Counted from the stretch's first letter, positions 23,665 through 30,938 are shown. The stretch is 64,000 nucleotides of DNA from Tepidiforma flava (GCF_027594505.1 NZ_CP115149.1:1403126-1467125); one strand, 5' to 3'. The notes: generated from the letters alone by a model not told the origin. Numbers and translations: made by a program.

Positions 23665-26139
23665 TCAGACCGCCCGGCCGCGCAGCCGGTCCTGCTTCCC
23701 CGGCGCCGCCGTCAGGAAATCGAGGAACTGCTGCCAGTACCGGCTCAGCAGGTACTGCCCGAGCAGCGCCCCCGCCACCGCCGTCAGCACGATCACCCAG
23801 TCGCCCGTGTGGACCTCGGTGAAATCGAAGAACTGCCGCAGCCGCGGCGTGTAGATCGTCACGAGGAAGCCGGCCACCAGCAGCAGCCCGAGGAAGCTCG
23901 TCAGCACCGGCCGCGTCAGGCTCCGCCACGAGGCGCCCTGGAACCCGAGCACCTCCACCATGAAGAACAGCCCCGTGATGCCCATCGTCAGCGAGACCAG
24001 CGTCCGCGCCTCCGCGATGTCCCGCCGCAGCACCCCTTCGGTCAGCAGGTGGACGAGAATCGCCGCCACCGCCAGCGCCACCGAAGCCGGCAGCGCCCAG
24101 CGGAGCACGTTCCGCGTGAAATCGCGCCCCGCATCCGGCGGCGGCACGCTGATCGAAATGAAGACCGCCGGGATGCCCAGCGTCAGCAGCGCCGTCAGCG
24201 AACCGTGCCGCGGCAGGAACGGGAAATCGAGCCCCAGCATGTTCGTGGCCACGATGATCAGGTAGGCGTACAGGCTCTTCGCGATGAACAGCTTGCTCAG
24301 CCGGGCTGCGTTCCCGAGGACCGCCGTCGCCTCCTTCGCCCCCCGGATGAGCGCGAGGAACGAATCGTTCAGGAGCACGATGCCCGCCACGGCCCGCGTC
24401 ATCGAGGTCCCGCTCGCCATCGACACCGCCACATCGGCCGTGCGCAGCGCCTGCACGTCGTTCGCGCCGTCGCCCACCATCGCCACGAAGTGCCCGTTCT
24501 CCTTCAGCGCTTCCACGATGCGCGCCTTCAGCGCCGGGGTCACGCGCCCGAAGACGCTGTGCTCCTCCACGGCCCGCTGGAACGCCTCCCCCTGCAGCGG
24601 CTCCAGCTCCGGCCCGGCGACGACCCCGCCCTTCAGCCGGATGCCGAGCTGCGCAAGCAGCGCCCGCACCGTCTCCGGGTTGTCGCCGGAGATGATCTTC
24701 GGCTCGATGCCCAGCTGCTCCATCATCGCGAAGGCGTTCCGCACCTCCGGCCGCAGCTCATCGCCGAGCGTCAGCAGCGCCAGCGCGCGCAGCGGCCCCG
24801 GGTCCGTCCCCGGCCCCGGCAGCTGCTCCGCCTCGGCGAAGACCACCCCGCGGAGCCCCTGCTCCGCCGCCTCCCGGTAGGCAGGCTCCAGCTCGGCGCC
24901 GTTCGCGCACCGCGGCAGCACCGTCTCCGGCGCCCCGAGGACGAACACCCGCACCTCGCCGTCTTTCTCCAGCCGCACCGCGCTCCACCGCCGCTCCGAA
25001 TTGAACGGCACCGAGCCCGTCGGCCGCGCGAGGTTCGTCGTGTTCCCGAGCGCTTCCGCGAGCGCCTCCGCCGTCTTGCTCTCCTCCCGGCTCGCCGCTG
25101 CGAACGCCCCCAGCCAGCCGGCATACCCCTCCGCGCCCGGCAGCCACCGCACCTCCCGCAGCGACATCCGGTTCGCCGTGATCGTCCCCGTCTTGTCGAG
25201 GCAGATGACGTCCGTGTAGTTCAGCGCTTCCACCGCATTGATGTCCTGCACGATGGCGCCGGACCGCGACACGCGCACCGCGCCGACCGCGAACGCCACC
25301 GTCATCCCGAGCAGGAGCCCCGTCGGCACCACCGTCGTCACTGTCGCCGTCGTCGCCTTCAGGGCATCCGCCAGCTCGCGGCCCGTCATCAGGTACTGGA
25401 TCATCAGCGCCGCGGCCAGCACGCCCGTCGCCGTCAGCAGCACCCGCAGGATCCGCTTGAAGCGGATCTGCAGCGGCGTCAGCCGCTTCACCAGCTGCCG
25501 CGCGTCGGCCGTCAGCCGCATGGCGTAGGCCTCCTGCCCCACCTTCTCCGCGAGGTAGTAGCAGTCGCCCGCCGTGCAGAAGCTCCCGCTCCGCAGCTCA
25601 TCGCCCGGGCCGCGCTTCACCGAGTCCGACTCGCCCGTCAGCAGCGATTCGTCCACCTCCGCCTCGCGCGCCACCACCCGGCCGTCCGCCACCACCTGAT
25701 CGCCCTTCTTCAGGTGGATGAGGTCGCCCTGCACCACGTCCTCGGCCGCGATGTCCAGCTCCTGCCCGTCGCGCACCACCGTCACGTGCGGCGCCGTCAG
25801 CGCCCGCAGCTCCCGCAAGGTCCGCGTCGCCTTCAGCTCCTGCAGCGTCGCCACCAGCACGTTCGCGATGACCACGAGGCCGACGAAGATGCCGTCTTTG
25901 AACTCCCCAATCGCCAGCAGCGCGATGATGAGCGAGCCGAGGATGACGTTGAAGAAGGTGAGGACGTTCGCGCGGATGACGTCCGCGTCGCTCCGGATGC
26001 GGCCCCCGTCCCGGTTCGTCAGCCCGGCGGCAGCCCGCGCCATCGCCTCCGCGGAGCTGAGCCCGCGCAGCTGCGCCGCCTCCTGCAGCCCGGGGAGCGG
26101 AGCCTGTGCCGCCTGCGTCACGCGTCTAGCCTGACGCAA
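23665..26139 (-). CDS. Cation-transporting P-type ATPase (CtpE-like) with altered TM4 motif
   Basis: An 824-residue P-type ATPase. The actuator loop is DESLLTGESD (TGES), the phosphorylation site is CLDKTGTIT, and the hinge is MVGDGANDVQALRTADV. There is no N-terminal metal-binding domain. The overall layout resembles the bacterial CtpE-type calcium-related branch. The TM4 ion-binding motif, usually PEGL in this group, reads PTGL in TTVVPTGLLLGM, so the carboxylate is missing. The ion is therefore uncertain. The start is TTG; a GTG six codons later is an alternative. Confidence 0.88.
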   Translation of the reverse strand: MRQARRVTQAAQAPLPGLQEAAQLRGLSSAEAMARAAAGLTNRDGGRIRSDADVIRANVLTFFNVILGSLIIALLAIGEFKDGIFVGLVVIANVLVATLQELKATRTLRELRALTAPHVTVVRDGQELDIAAEDVVQGDLIHLKKGDQVVADGRVVAREAEVDESLLTGESDSVKRGPGDELRSGSFCTAGDCYYLAEKVGQEAYAMRLTADARQLVKRLTPLQIRFKRILRVLLTATGVLAAALMIQYLMTGRELADALKATTATVTTVVPTGLLLGMTVAFAVGAVRVSRSGAIVQDINAVEALNYTDVICLDKTGTITANRMSLREVRWLPGAEGYAGWLGAFAAASREESKTAEALAEALGNTTNLARPTGSVPFNSERRWSAVRLEKDGEVRVFVLGAPETVLPRCANGAELEPAYREAAEQGLRGVVFAEAEQLPGPGTDPGPLRALALLTLGDELRPEVRNAFAMMEQLGIEPKIISGDNPETVRALLAQLGIRLKGGVVAGPELEPLQGEAFQRAVEEHSVFGRVTPALKARIVEALKENGHFVAMVGDGANDVQALRTADVAVSMASGTSMTRAVAGIVLLNDSFLALIRGAKEATAVLGNAARLSKLFIAKSLYAYLIIVATNMLGLDFPFLPRHGSLTALLTLGIPAVFISISVPPPDAGRDFTRNVLRWALPASVALAVAAILVHLLTEGVLRRDIAEARTLVSLTMGITGLFFMVEVLGFQGASWRSLTRPVLTSFLGLLLVAGFLVTIYTPRLRQFFDFTEVHTGDWVIVLTAVAGALLGQYLLSRYWQQFLDFLTAAPGKQDRLRGRAV

Positions 26140-26240
26140 ACGCGGCCGGAATGAAAGATCGCCCGGTTAACCATCGGCTAACGTCACCCCGCGCACACTA
26201 CTCAGGCGCTGAGCAGCTCCCCCTGCGGGATGCGCACGAA

Positions 26241-26275
26241 AAGGCGGCCAGCCTTTCCCTCCGGCTGGCCGCCTT
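26241..26275 (-). terminator. Strong terminator after the 29-residue peptide gene
   Basis: A perfect 13-bp stem, AAGGCGGCCAGCC (26241-26253) with GGCTGGCCGCCTT (26263-26275), loop of nine. On the minus strand it is followed by TTTTCG, so it best terminates the small gene at 26319-26408. Confidence 0.85.
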
Positions 26276-26318
26276 CCTCATTCCTGCGACGGGCCCGCTG
26301 CCGTGCGGCCCGGCAGCC

Positions 26319-26408
26319 TCAGGCCTTGAGTCCGATGATGGACAGCGAGATCAGCATCCCGATGAAGACGCCGCAGATCAGCGTCAGCCAGCCAATCGTC
26401 TGCCACAT
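26319..26408 (-). CDS. 29-residue single-pass membrane peptide
   Basis: The product starts MWQTIGWLTL and ends SIIGLKA; nearly all of it is one hydrophobic helix, with a single Lys near the C-terminus. GGGAGG lies ten bases before the ATG. A strong minus-strand terminator begins 44 bp after the stop, so the gene looks like a complete minimal transcription unit. It lies between the P-type ATPase gene (its own strand, downstream) and the divergent nucleotidyltransferase gene. I do not recognise a family. It could be a regulatory subunit of the neighbouring ATPase, but that is speculation. Confidence 0.65.
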   Translation of the reverse strand: MWQTIGWLTLICGVFIGMLISLSIIGLKA

Positions 26409-26503
26409 GGCAGTCCACCCTCCCGTTGGACTCCGGCGCGTTTCGCCCGGCGCCCTCATCGTAACTCCCCCCGCGCCCACACGCGACGCCGCTGCCGAAC
26501 CGC

Positions 26504-26509
26504 TACGAT
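26504..26509 (+). promoter_or_regulatory. Leaderless -10 box of the inositol-phosphate operon
   Basis: TACGAT followed by six bases (ATCTCC) and the ATG of a nine-codon ORF. Confidence 0.5.
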
Positions 26510-26515
26510 ATCTCC

Positions 26516-26545
26516 ATGCGCAGCGCACCGCGGGGCAGCAGGTGA
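26516..26545 (+). CDS. Nine-codon leader ORF coupled to the nucleotidyltransferase
   Basis: ATG CGC AGC GCA CCG CGG GGC ... TGA encodes MRSAPRGSR. Its TGA overlaps the GTG start of the nucleotidyltransferase in GTGA. The ATG is six bases after a -10 box. A leaderless mRNA would begin translation here, then reinitiate at the GTG, which has only a weak ribosome-binding site. It may be a coupling device rather than a functional peptide. Confidence 0.45.
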   Translation: MRSAPRGSR

Positions 26546-27261
26546 AGGCGGTCATCCTCGCCGCCGGCGACGGCGGCCGGCTCGGCCACCTCACCCGCGA
26601 GCGGCCCAAGCCCCTCGTCGAGCTCGCCGGCCGTCCCATCATCGCCTACACCCTCGAAGCCCTCGCCGCCGCGGGCATCCGCGACGTCGCCGTCATCCTC
26701 GGCTACCGCGCCGCCCAGCTCGGCGAAGCCCTCGCCGCCGCCCCGCACGGCCTCGCCCTTTCCTTCATATATAACGCCCGCTTCCGCGAAGGCGCTTCCC
26801 TCTCCCTCGCCGCCGCCCGCCACTGGGCCGGCAGCGACCCCTTCCTCCTCCTCATGGCCGACCACCTCCTCTCCGCGCCCATCCTCCGGCGCCTCGTCGA
26901 AGCCCGGGCAGCGCAGCCCGCCGGCGTCTCCCTCGTCGCCGCCGACGCTCCCGCCCGCTGGCCCGAAGACTACCGCGACGAAGCCACCCGGCTCGCGCTC
27001 GACCCCGAACGCTTCGTCACCGCCATCGGTAAGCGCATCGAACCGTACGACGCTCTCGATACCGGCGCCTTCCTGCTCGACCCCGCCGCGTGGCGCGCCG
27101 TCGATGCAGCCCCGGAAAGCTGCGAACTCTCCGCCATCTTCGCCCGGCTCGCCGCCGGGCGAACCCTCCGCGCCGTCGACATCGGCGGCGCCCACTGGTA
27201 CGACATCGATACCGGCGCCGACCTCGAAGCTGCCGAAGCCCTCCTCGCCGCCCGCCAATGA
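26542..27261 (+). CDS. Nucleotidyltransferase, probable CTP:inositol-1-phosphate cytidylyltransferase
   Basis: A 239-residue sugar-nucleotidyltransferase-fold enzyme. The nucleotide loop is VILAAGDGGRLGHLTRERPK, the GRPIIAYTLEAL segment follows, and NARFREGASLSLAAA and LLMADHLLSAPILRRL match the pattern of inositol-1-phosphate cytidylyltransferases. The next gene, overlapping by four bases, is a CDP-alcohol phosphotransferase with the DIPP-synthase signature. Together they would make di-myo-inositol phosphate, a heat-stress compatible solute, from inositol-1-phosphate and CTP. The alternative is a CDP-alcohol precursor for a phospholipid or wall polymer. Start is GTG in the GTGA overlap. Confidence 0.75.
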   Translation: MKAVILAAGDGGRLGHLTRERPKPLVELAGRPIIAYTLEALAAAGIRDVAVILGYRAAQLGEALAAAPHGLALSFIYNARFREGASLSLAAARHWAGSDPFLLLMADHLLSAPILRRLVEARAAQPAGVSLVAADAPARWPEDYRDEATRLALDPERFVTAIGKRIEPYDALDTGAFLLDPAAWRAVDAAPESCELSAIFARLAAGRTLRAVDIGGAHWYDIDTGADLEAAEALLAARQ

Positions 27262-27869
27262 CCTACGACGGCCTCGTCTCCCGCCACCTGAACCGGCGGC
27301 TCAGCCGGCCCGCCGCCCGCGCGCTCCGCCCGACGCCCGTCACCCCCAACCAGGTCACCGCCGCCACCCTGCTCCTCGCCCTCGCCGCCGGCGCCATGCT
27401 CGCCGCCGGCTGGAACATCGCCGGCGGCATCGCCATCCAGGCCGTCTCCGTCATCGACGGCGTCGACGGCGAACTCGCCCGCCTCAAGAACGCCGCCACC
27501 CGCTTCGGCGCCATCTTCGATGCCGTCACCGACCGCTACGCCGACGCCGCCATCATCGCCGGCATGACGGTCTACGCCGTCCGCTTCGAAGACTGGCCCC
27601 GGCCCGAATTCGTCGGCATGCTCGCCCTCGGCGCCTCCCTCATCATCAGCTACAGCCGCGCCCGCATCGAAGCCGACCTGCCCGGCGCCGTCCGCGGCGG
27701 CAACCTCGACAGCATCTTCGGCCTCGCCAGCCGCGACGTCCGCAGCCTCCTCCTCGCCATCGGCGCCATCCTGGGCCAGTGCTACCTCGCCCTCGCCCTC
27801 GTCGCCCTCCTCGCCTCCCTCACCATCGCCTGGCGCCTCATCTACCTTCGCTTCGCGAGTTGGGAGTGA
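27258..27869 (+). CDS. CDP-alcohol phosphotransferase, probable di-myo-inositol-phosphate-phosphate synthase
   Basis: A 203-residue membrane enzyme. The family motif DG..D...R has the form IDGVDGELARLKN, followed by FGAIFDAVTDRYADAA; all metal-binding Asp are present. IDGVDGELARLK resembles the DIPPS domain of IPCT/DIPPS bifunctional enzymes. About five membrane helices are visible. It would join CDP-inositol to inositol-1-phosphate. The ATG overlaps the previous stop (ATGA). The last codons, AGT TGG GAG TGA, lie inside the terminal repeat of the adjoining element, so insertion of the element probably reshaped the C-terminus. Confidence 0.78.
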   Translation: MTYDGLVSRHLNRRLSRPAARALRPTPVTPNQVTAATLLLALAAGAMLAAGWNIAGGIAIQAVSVIDGVDGELARLKNAATRFGAIFDAVTDRYADAAIIAGMTVYAVRFEDWPRPEFVGMLALGASLIISYSRARIEADLPGAVRGGNLDSIFGLASRDVRSLLLAIGAILGQCYLALALVALLASLTIAWRLIYLRFASWE

Positions 27870-27895
27870 GGAGCTGGGAGTTGGGAGTTGGGAGT
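27857..27895 (+). repeat. Left terminal inverted repeat (39 bp)
   Basis: Begins GAGTTGGGAGTGAGGAGCTG and continues with GGGAGTT heptamers. It differs from the right end only at positions 4 and 18. It contains the stop codon of the CDP-alcohol phosphotransferase (27867-27869). Confidence 0.9.
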
Positions 27896-28257
27896 CAAGA
27901 GTCTCTGAGCGACTGTCCCAACCCGGAAAGGATGGCGCTGAGCTCCTGGATCGCCGACTGCAGCTCGCGACCCCGTTCGTGCTCGAGCCAGCCCCGCTCC
28001 CGTGCCAGGAGCAACGCGCTGTCGAGTTCGAAGAGCGATCCCCGGGCTATCGCGACGTGCGAAGCAAACTCGCGCCGGGAGTGGCGTCCGCTCCCTTCGG
28101 CAATATTCGCCGACACTGAGAGCGCGGCGCGGGCGACCTGGTCCCGGAACCACGGCCGGCGCGCGAAAGGTTCGGATTCGGCGAGGTCGAGCACCTCATG
28201 CGCGAGCGCGTGGGCGCGTTGCCACGCGAGCAACCTCCGGTAGGGGAGCTCCGACAC
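27895..28257 (-). CDS. Four-helix-bundle protein (S23/bAvd-like), copy 1
   Basis: A 120-residue helical protein. Recognisable family features are LPYRRLLAWQRAHALAHEV at the start, RPWFRDQVARAALSV, SANIAEGSGR, and ARGSLFELD. The family includes proteins encoded in 23S rRNA intervening sequences and the accessory protein of diversity-generating retroelements; both bind nucleic acid. Here it is the only gene in the element. The start is GTG, six bases after TAGGAT on the minus strand, identical in layout to copy 2 at 30253. The family pattern is shared with copy 2 (about 45% identical by eye). Confidence 0.88.
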   Translation of the reverse strand: MSELPYRRLLAWQRAHALAHEVLDLAESEPFARRPWFRDQVARAALSVSANIAEGSGRHSRREFASHVAIARGSLFELDSALLLARERGWLEHERGRELQSAIQELSAILSGLGQSLRDS

Positions 28258-28298
28258 AGCGCAATCCTAGAACACCCAACGCTCCCCTCCTACCGCAA

Positions 28299-28337
28299 AC
28301 TCCCAACTCCCAACTCCCAACTCCTCACTCCCAGCTC
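28299..28337 (-). repeat. Right terminal inverted repeat (39 bp)
   Basis: On the minus strand begins GAGCTGGGAGTGAGGAGTTG and continues with GGGAGTT heptamers. It contains the stop codon of the PA14-like gene (28325-28327). Confidence 0.9.
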
Positions 28338-28910
28338 ACCGCCGCTTCCCCGCCCCGGTCCCGCAGCTCGATCTCCAGCTGCGCCGGCCCCCCGCCGTGC
28401 GCGAACACCACCTCCAGCCGCCCCGCCTCCGACGGCCCCGCCGCCCGCGCCACCTCCTCCCCGTCCACCCGCACCGAAAGCTCCCCCCGGTACGCCAGCA
28501 CGAACCGGTAGCGCCCCTCCGCCGGCAGCTCCACCTGCGCGCTCGCCACCAGGCTCCAGCGGTCGTCCACCAGGTCCACGAACGGCGCCCCCGCGTACGA
28601 GAGCGCCAGGCCGTCCACCGCGCCGTCCGCCACCTTCACGTGCCCGCTCGTCGGCCGGTCATCGAAAAACTCCACCCGGAAGCGCGCCGGCCGCGCCAGC
28701 TCCTGCGGCGGCGGCAGCGGCGTCGGCGTCGGCGCAGGCGTCGACGTCGGCTCCGGCGCCGGCAGCCCGCGGCTCACCGTCGGGCTCGGCCGAACCCCCC
28801 CGTGGCCGCCCCCCTCGCTCGCCGCCGGGTCCGAGGAACTGCCAGAAAATCACCCCGACCACCGCGAGCGCCAGCAGCGCCACCACTTCGCGAAGCCCGA
28901 TCCCGCGCAC
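28325..28910 (-). CDS. Membrane-anchored PA14-like protein with an apparent frameshift
   Basis: The first frame starts with GTG at 28910 after GGAGG and encodes a membrane helix (LREVVALLALAVVGVIFW). The frame then changes near 28795-28806, where two G6 tracts occur. The second frame continues as a Pro/Thr linker (PAPEPTSTPAPTPTPLPPP) and a PA14-like beta domain (FRVEFFDDRP, later RYRFVLAYRGELSVRVDGEEV). Removing one G from the tract at 28795-28800 would join the frames. It may be a sequencing error, a decayed gene or phase variation. The last codon is read from the element's terminal repeat. If the gene is intact, GTG at 28777 gives a 150-residue protein without the anchor. Confidence 0.6.
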
Positions 28911-29034
28911 CCCTCCAGTGTCCTCCCCCCGGCCCGAACGCGGAACGCCGAACCCCGGGATTTCCCCGCAAATTTGCCCGCCCCTTACCCGCCCCCGTTC
29001 CCCCAACCCCCGCTCCCCGGCGAAACTGTCACCC

Positions 29035-30204
29035 ATGCGACGTCTCGCCGCCCTCCTCCCCGCCCTCGCGGGCGCCCTCCTCCTCACCATCGCCGCCGCC
29101 CAGGCTCCCAACTCCCAGCTCCCAACTCCCAACTCCCAGCTCCAAACTCCCAACTCCCAGCTCCCAACTCCCAACTCCCAGCTCCAAACTTCCGCCTCCT
29201 CCCTCCCCCACCGCCTCCTCCTCCCCGCGCTCGCCGCCGATTCGGCCGCCGGCAGCTCCGCCTTCGCCACCCCCACCCCCGCGCCGACCGGCACCCCCGC
29301 CAGCGCCGCCTGCGGCTACCGTGGCCCCGTTCGCACCCTCAGCGACCCTGCCGCGGCGGCCGTCGACCGCACCCCCGCGAACGGCTCCATCGGCGGCCTC
29401 CTCGCCCTCGACCGGCCCGCCGGCCTGGCCTCTGCCAGCCCCCGCCAGCCCGGCACCGAAACACAGGCCGTCGCCCTCGACGCCTGGCTCCGCGCCGCTA
29501 TCCGCACCCCCGGCGGCGGCGTCGAACTCCTCATCTCCACCAGTCCCGACGGCCCCCTCCTGCGCGCCAGCTTCCCTTCCCCCGAATGCGCCGCCGGCGC
29601 CAGCCCGGCCGACCGCGACGCCATGGAAGCCGCCCGCGTCGCCTTCCTCCAGGCCTGCGGTGTCCCCACCGCCAGCCAGTGGCGCCCCCTCGGCGGCCGC
29701 GCCGTGCTCGCCGGCATCCCGGCCTGGGGCGAACCCCGCCCCTCCGGCACCGACGGCGCCCCGAGCGGCATCGAACTCGCCCCCGTCCTCAGCTTCGCCC
29801 TCGCGGGGAGCGCCGACTGCGACCCCGCCCAGCCCTTCGGCCCCACCCCCACGCCGACCCCCGGGCCCGTGCTCGAACTCCTCGTCCACGTCGACCCCAT
29901 CCGCGTCAGCCGCGGCCAGCAGGTCACCGTCACCATCATCGTGCAGGAACCCCCCGGCCAAGGCGGCACCCCTGTCCCCGGCCCCGCCGGCATCCGCTGC
30001 AGCTACACCGCCTACGACGTCGCCCTCAACGAACTCGCGCGCGGCGGCCCGACGCCCACCGGCCCCGGCGGCCGCGTCAGCTGGACCTTCACCGTCCCCG
30101 AATGGGCCGCCCTCGATACCGCCAGCCGCGAAAACGGCCGCGTCCAGCCCCGCTGCGACGGCATCCCCGCCCGCGGCTCCGCCCGCCTCGAAATCGTCGG
30201 CTGA
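29035..30204 (+). CDS. Exported protein with heptamer-encoded repeat insert
   Basis: A 389-residue protein with a cleavable signal ([24 protein letters not shown]). Directly after it, heptamer DNA is translated as [14 protein letters not shown] repeats (residues about 24-54). The rest has Pro/Thr stretches ([10 protein letters not shown]) separating two domains I do not recognise. The C-terminal domain (about 280-389) looks like a beta-sandwich, with [20 protein letters not shown]. It is divergent from the PA14-like gene, 124 bp apart. The function is unknown; a surface adhesin or wall-associated protein is plausible. Confidence 0.75.
   Translation: MRRLAALLPALAGALLLTIAAAQAPNSQLPTPNSQLQTPNSQLPTPNSQLQTSASSLPHRLLLPALAADSAAGSSAFATPTPAPTGTPASAACGYRGPVRTLSDPAAAAVDRTPANGSIGGLLALDRPAGLASASPRQPGTETQAVALDAWLRAAIRTPGGGVELLISTSPDGPLLRASFPSPECAAGASPADRDAMEAARVAFLQACGVPTASQWRPLGGRAVLAGIPAWGEPRPSGTDGAPSGIELAPVLSFALAGSADCDPAQPFGPTPTPTPGPVLELLVHVDPIRVSRGQQVTVTIIVQEPPGQGGTPVPGPAGIRCSYTAYDVALNELARGGPTPTGPGGRVSWTFTVPEWAALDTASRENGRVQPRCDGIPARGSARLEIVG
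29104..29192 (+). repeat. C-rich heptamer array inside a coding sequence
   Basis: CTCCCAA/CTCCCAG/CTCCAAA units in period 7, twelve or so copies, in frame inside the exported protein. A 7-bp unit read in triplets gives a 21-bp, seven-residue peptide repeat, so insertion of units in threes keeps the frame. There is no G-rich partner arm nearby. Confidence 0.9.
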
Positions 30205-30252
30205 GATTGGAGGTTGGAGGTTGAAGGTTGGAGGTTGGTGTAGGATGCGCGG

Positions 30253-30618
30253 GTGGACCTGCCGTACCGGGAGCTGGAGGTCTGGCGGAAGGCGCACCGG
30301 CTGGCGATGGACGTGTTGGACCTCGCGGAGACGCCGCGGGTTCGCAGGGTGCCGTTCCTCCGTGACCAGTTGAGCCGGGCGGCGACCTCGGTGCCAGCGA
30401 ACATCGCTGAGGGGCGCGGACGACGAACCCGGAACGACTACGCGGGGTTCGCTGCCAAGGCTCGCGGTTCGGTGTTCGAACTGGATTACTGGCTGTACCT
30501 CGCTGCCGAGCGGCAACTCATCGAAGATGCGACCTACGTTGCCTTGCACGGTCGGGCTGTGGAAGTGAGCGCGATGCTTGCATCGCTCATCGACCGGCTC
30601 CGCTCAGCGGGCGACTAG
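30253..30618 (+). CDS. Four-helix-bundle protein (S23/bAvd-like), copy 2
   Basis: A 121-residue helical protein with the same framework as copy 1: [39 protein letters not shown] and [13 protein letters not shown]. Start GTG lies six bases after TAGGAT, as in copy 1, with the -10 box at the inner edge of the G-rich arm. The family binds nucleic acid and oligomerises as a pentamer in the retroelement accessory protein. No reverse transcriptase or template repeat is nearby, so a DGR role is not supported. Confidence 0.88.
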   Translation: MDLPYRELEVWRKAHRLAMDVLDLAETPRVRRVPFLRDQLSRAATSVPANIAEGRGRRTRNDYAGFAAKARGSVFELDYWLYLAAERQLIEDATYVALHGRAVEVSAMLASLIDRLRSAGD

Positions 30619-30627
30619 ACTCGCACG

Positions 30628-30938
30628 CAACCTCTCAACCTCCAACCTCTCAACCTCCAACCTCTCAACCTCCAACCTCCAACCTCTCAACCTCCAACCT
30701 CCAACCTCCAACCTCCAACCTCCAACCTCTCAACCTCCAACCTCTCAACCTCCAACCTCTCAACCTCCAACCTCTCAACCTCCAACCTCTCAACCTCCAA
30801 CCTCTCAACCTCCAACCTCTCAACCTCCAACCTCTCAACCTCCAACCTCTCAACCTCCAACCTCTCAACCTCCAACCTCTCAACCTCCAACCTCCAACCT
30901 CCAACCTCCAACCTCCAACCTCTCAACCTCCAACCTCC
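30628..30938 (+). repeat. Expanded C-rich heptamer array with 15-bp higher-order unit
   Basis: About 310 bp of CAACCTC/CAACCTCT. The two lengths alternate in a 15-bp higher-order unit (CAACCTCTCAACCTC) for more than ten copies, while the ends are plain 7-bp units. All possible products are low-complexity, so no coding call is made. It is the longest array in the window. Confidence 0.9.

Larger units (their letters stand above)
27857..28337. mobile_element. 481-bp element: S23-like gene between 39-bp terminal inverted repeats
   Basis: The ends are a 39-bp inverted repeat (27857-27895 and 28299-28337) with two mismatches, made of heptamers plus a TGAGGAG unit. The only gene inside is the four-helix-bundle gene on the minus strand. 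Both convergent neighbours end in Ser-Trp-Glu-stop, read from the repeat itself (AGYTGGGAGTGAGG). No transposase is present and no target-site duplication is obvious at the ends. I infer a non-autonomous or domesticated mobile unit. Confidence 0.6.
30205..30938. mobile_element. Second S23-like gene bracketed by opposite-sense heptamer arrays
   Basis: A G-rich arm (30205-30240, GGAGGTT units) is followed by the four-helix-bundle gene and then a long C-rich arm (30628-30938). The layout is the same as the 27857-28337 element, but the arms use the GGAGGTT variant, the left arm is short, and the right arm is expanded. The right outer end reads in reverse as GGAGGGAGGTTGGAGGTTGA. It lies directly after the stop codon of the exported protein. 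Confidence 0.55.

Noticed and set aside
23603-23929. A 108-residue minus-strand frame at the end of the P-type ATPase gene
   Set aside because: It overlaps the ATPase 3' end in another frame and has no family pattern.
27895-30618. S23/Avd-like genes as part of a diversity-generating retroelement
   Set aside because: No reverse transcriptase, template repeat or variable repeat is visible within the window.
1-30938. Heptamer arrays as CRISPR arrays
   Set aside because: Units are contiguous with no unique spacers and no cas genes are present.
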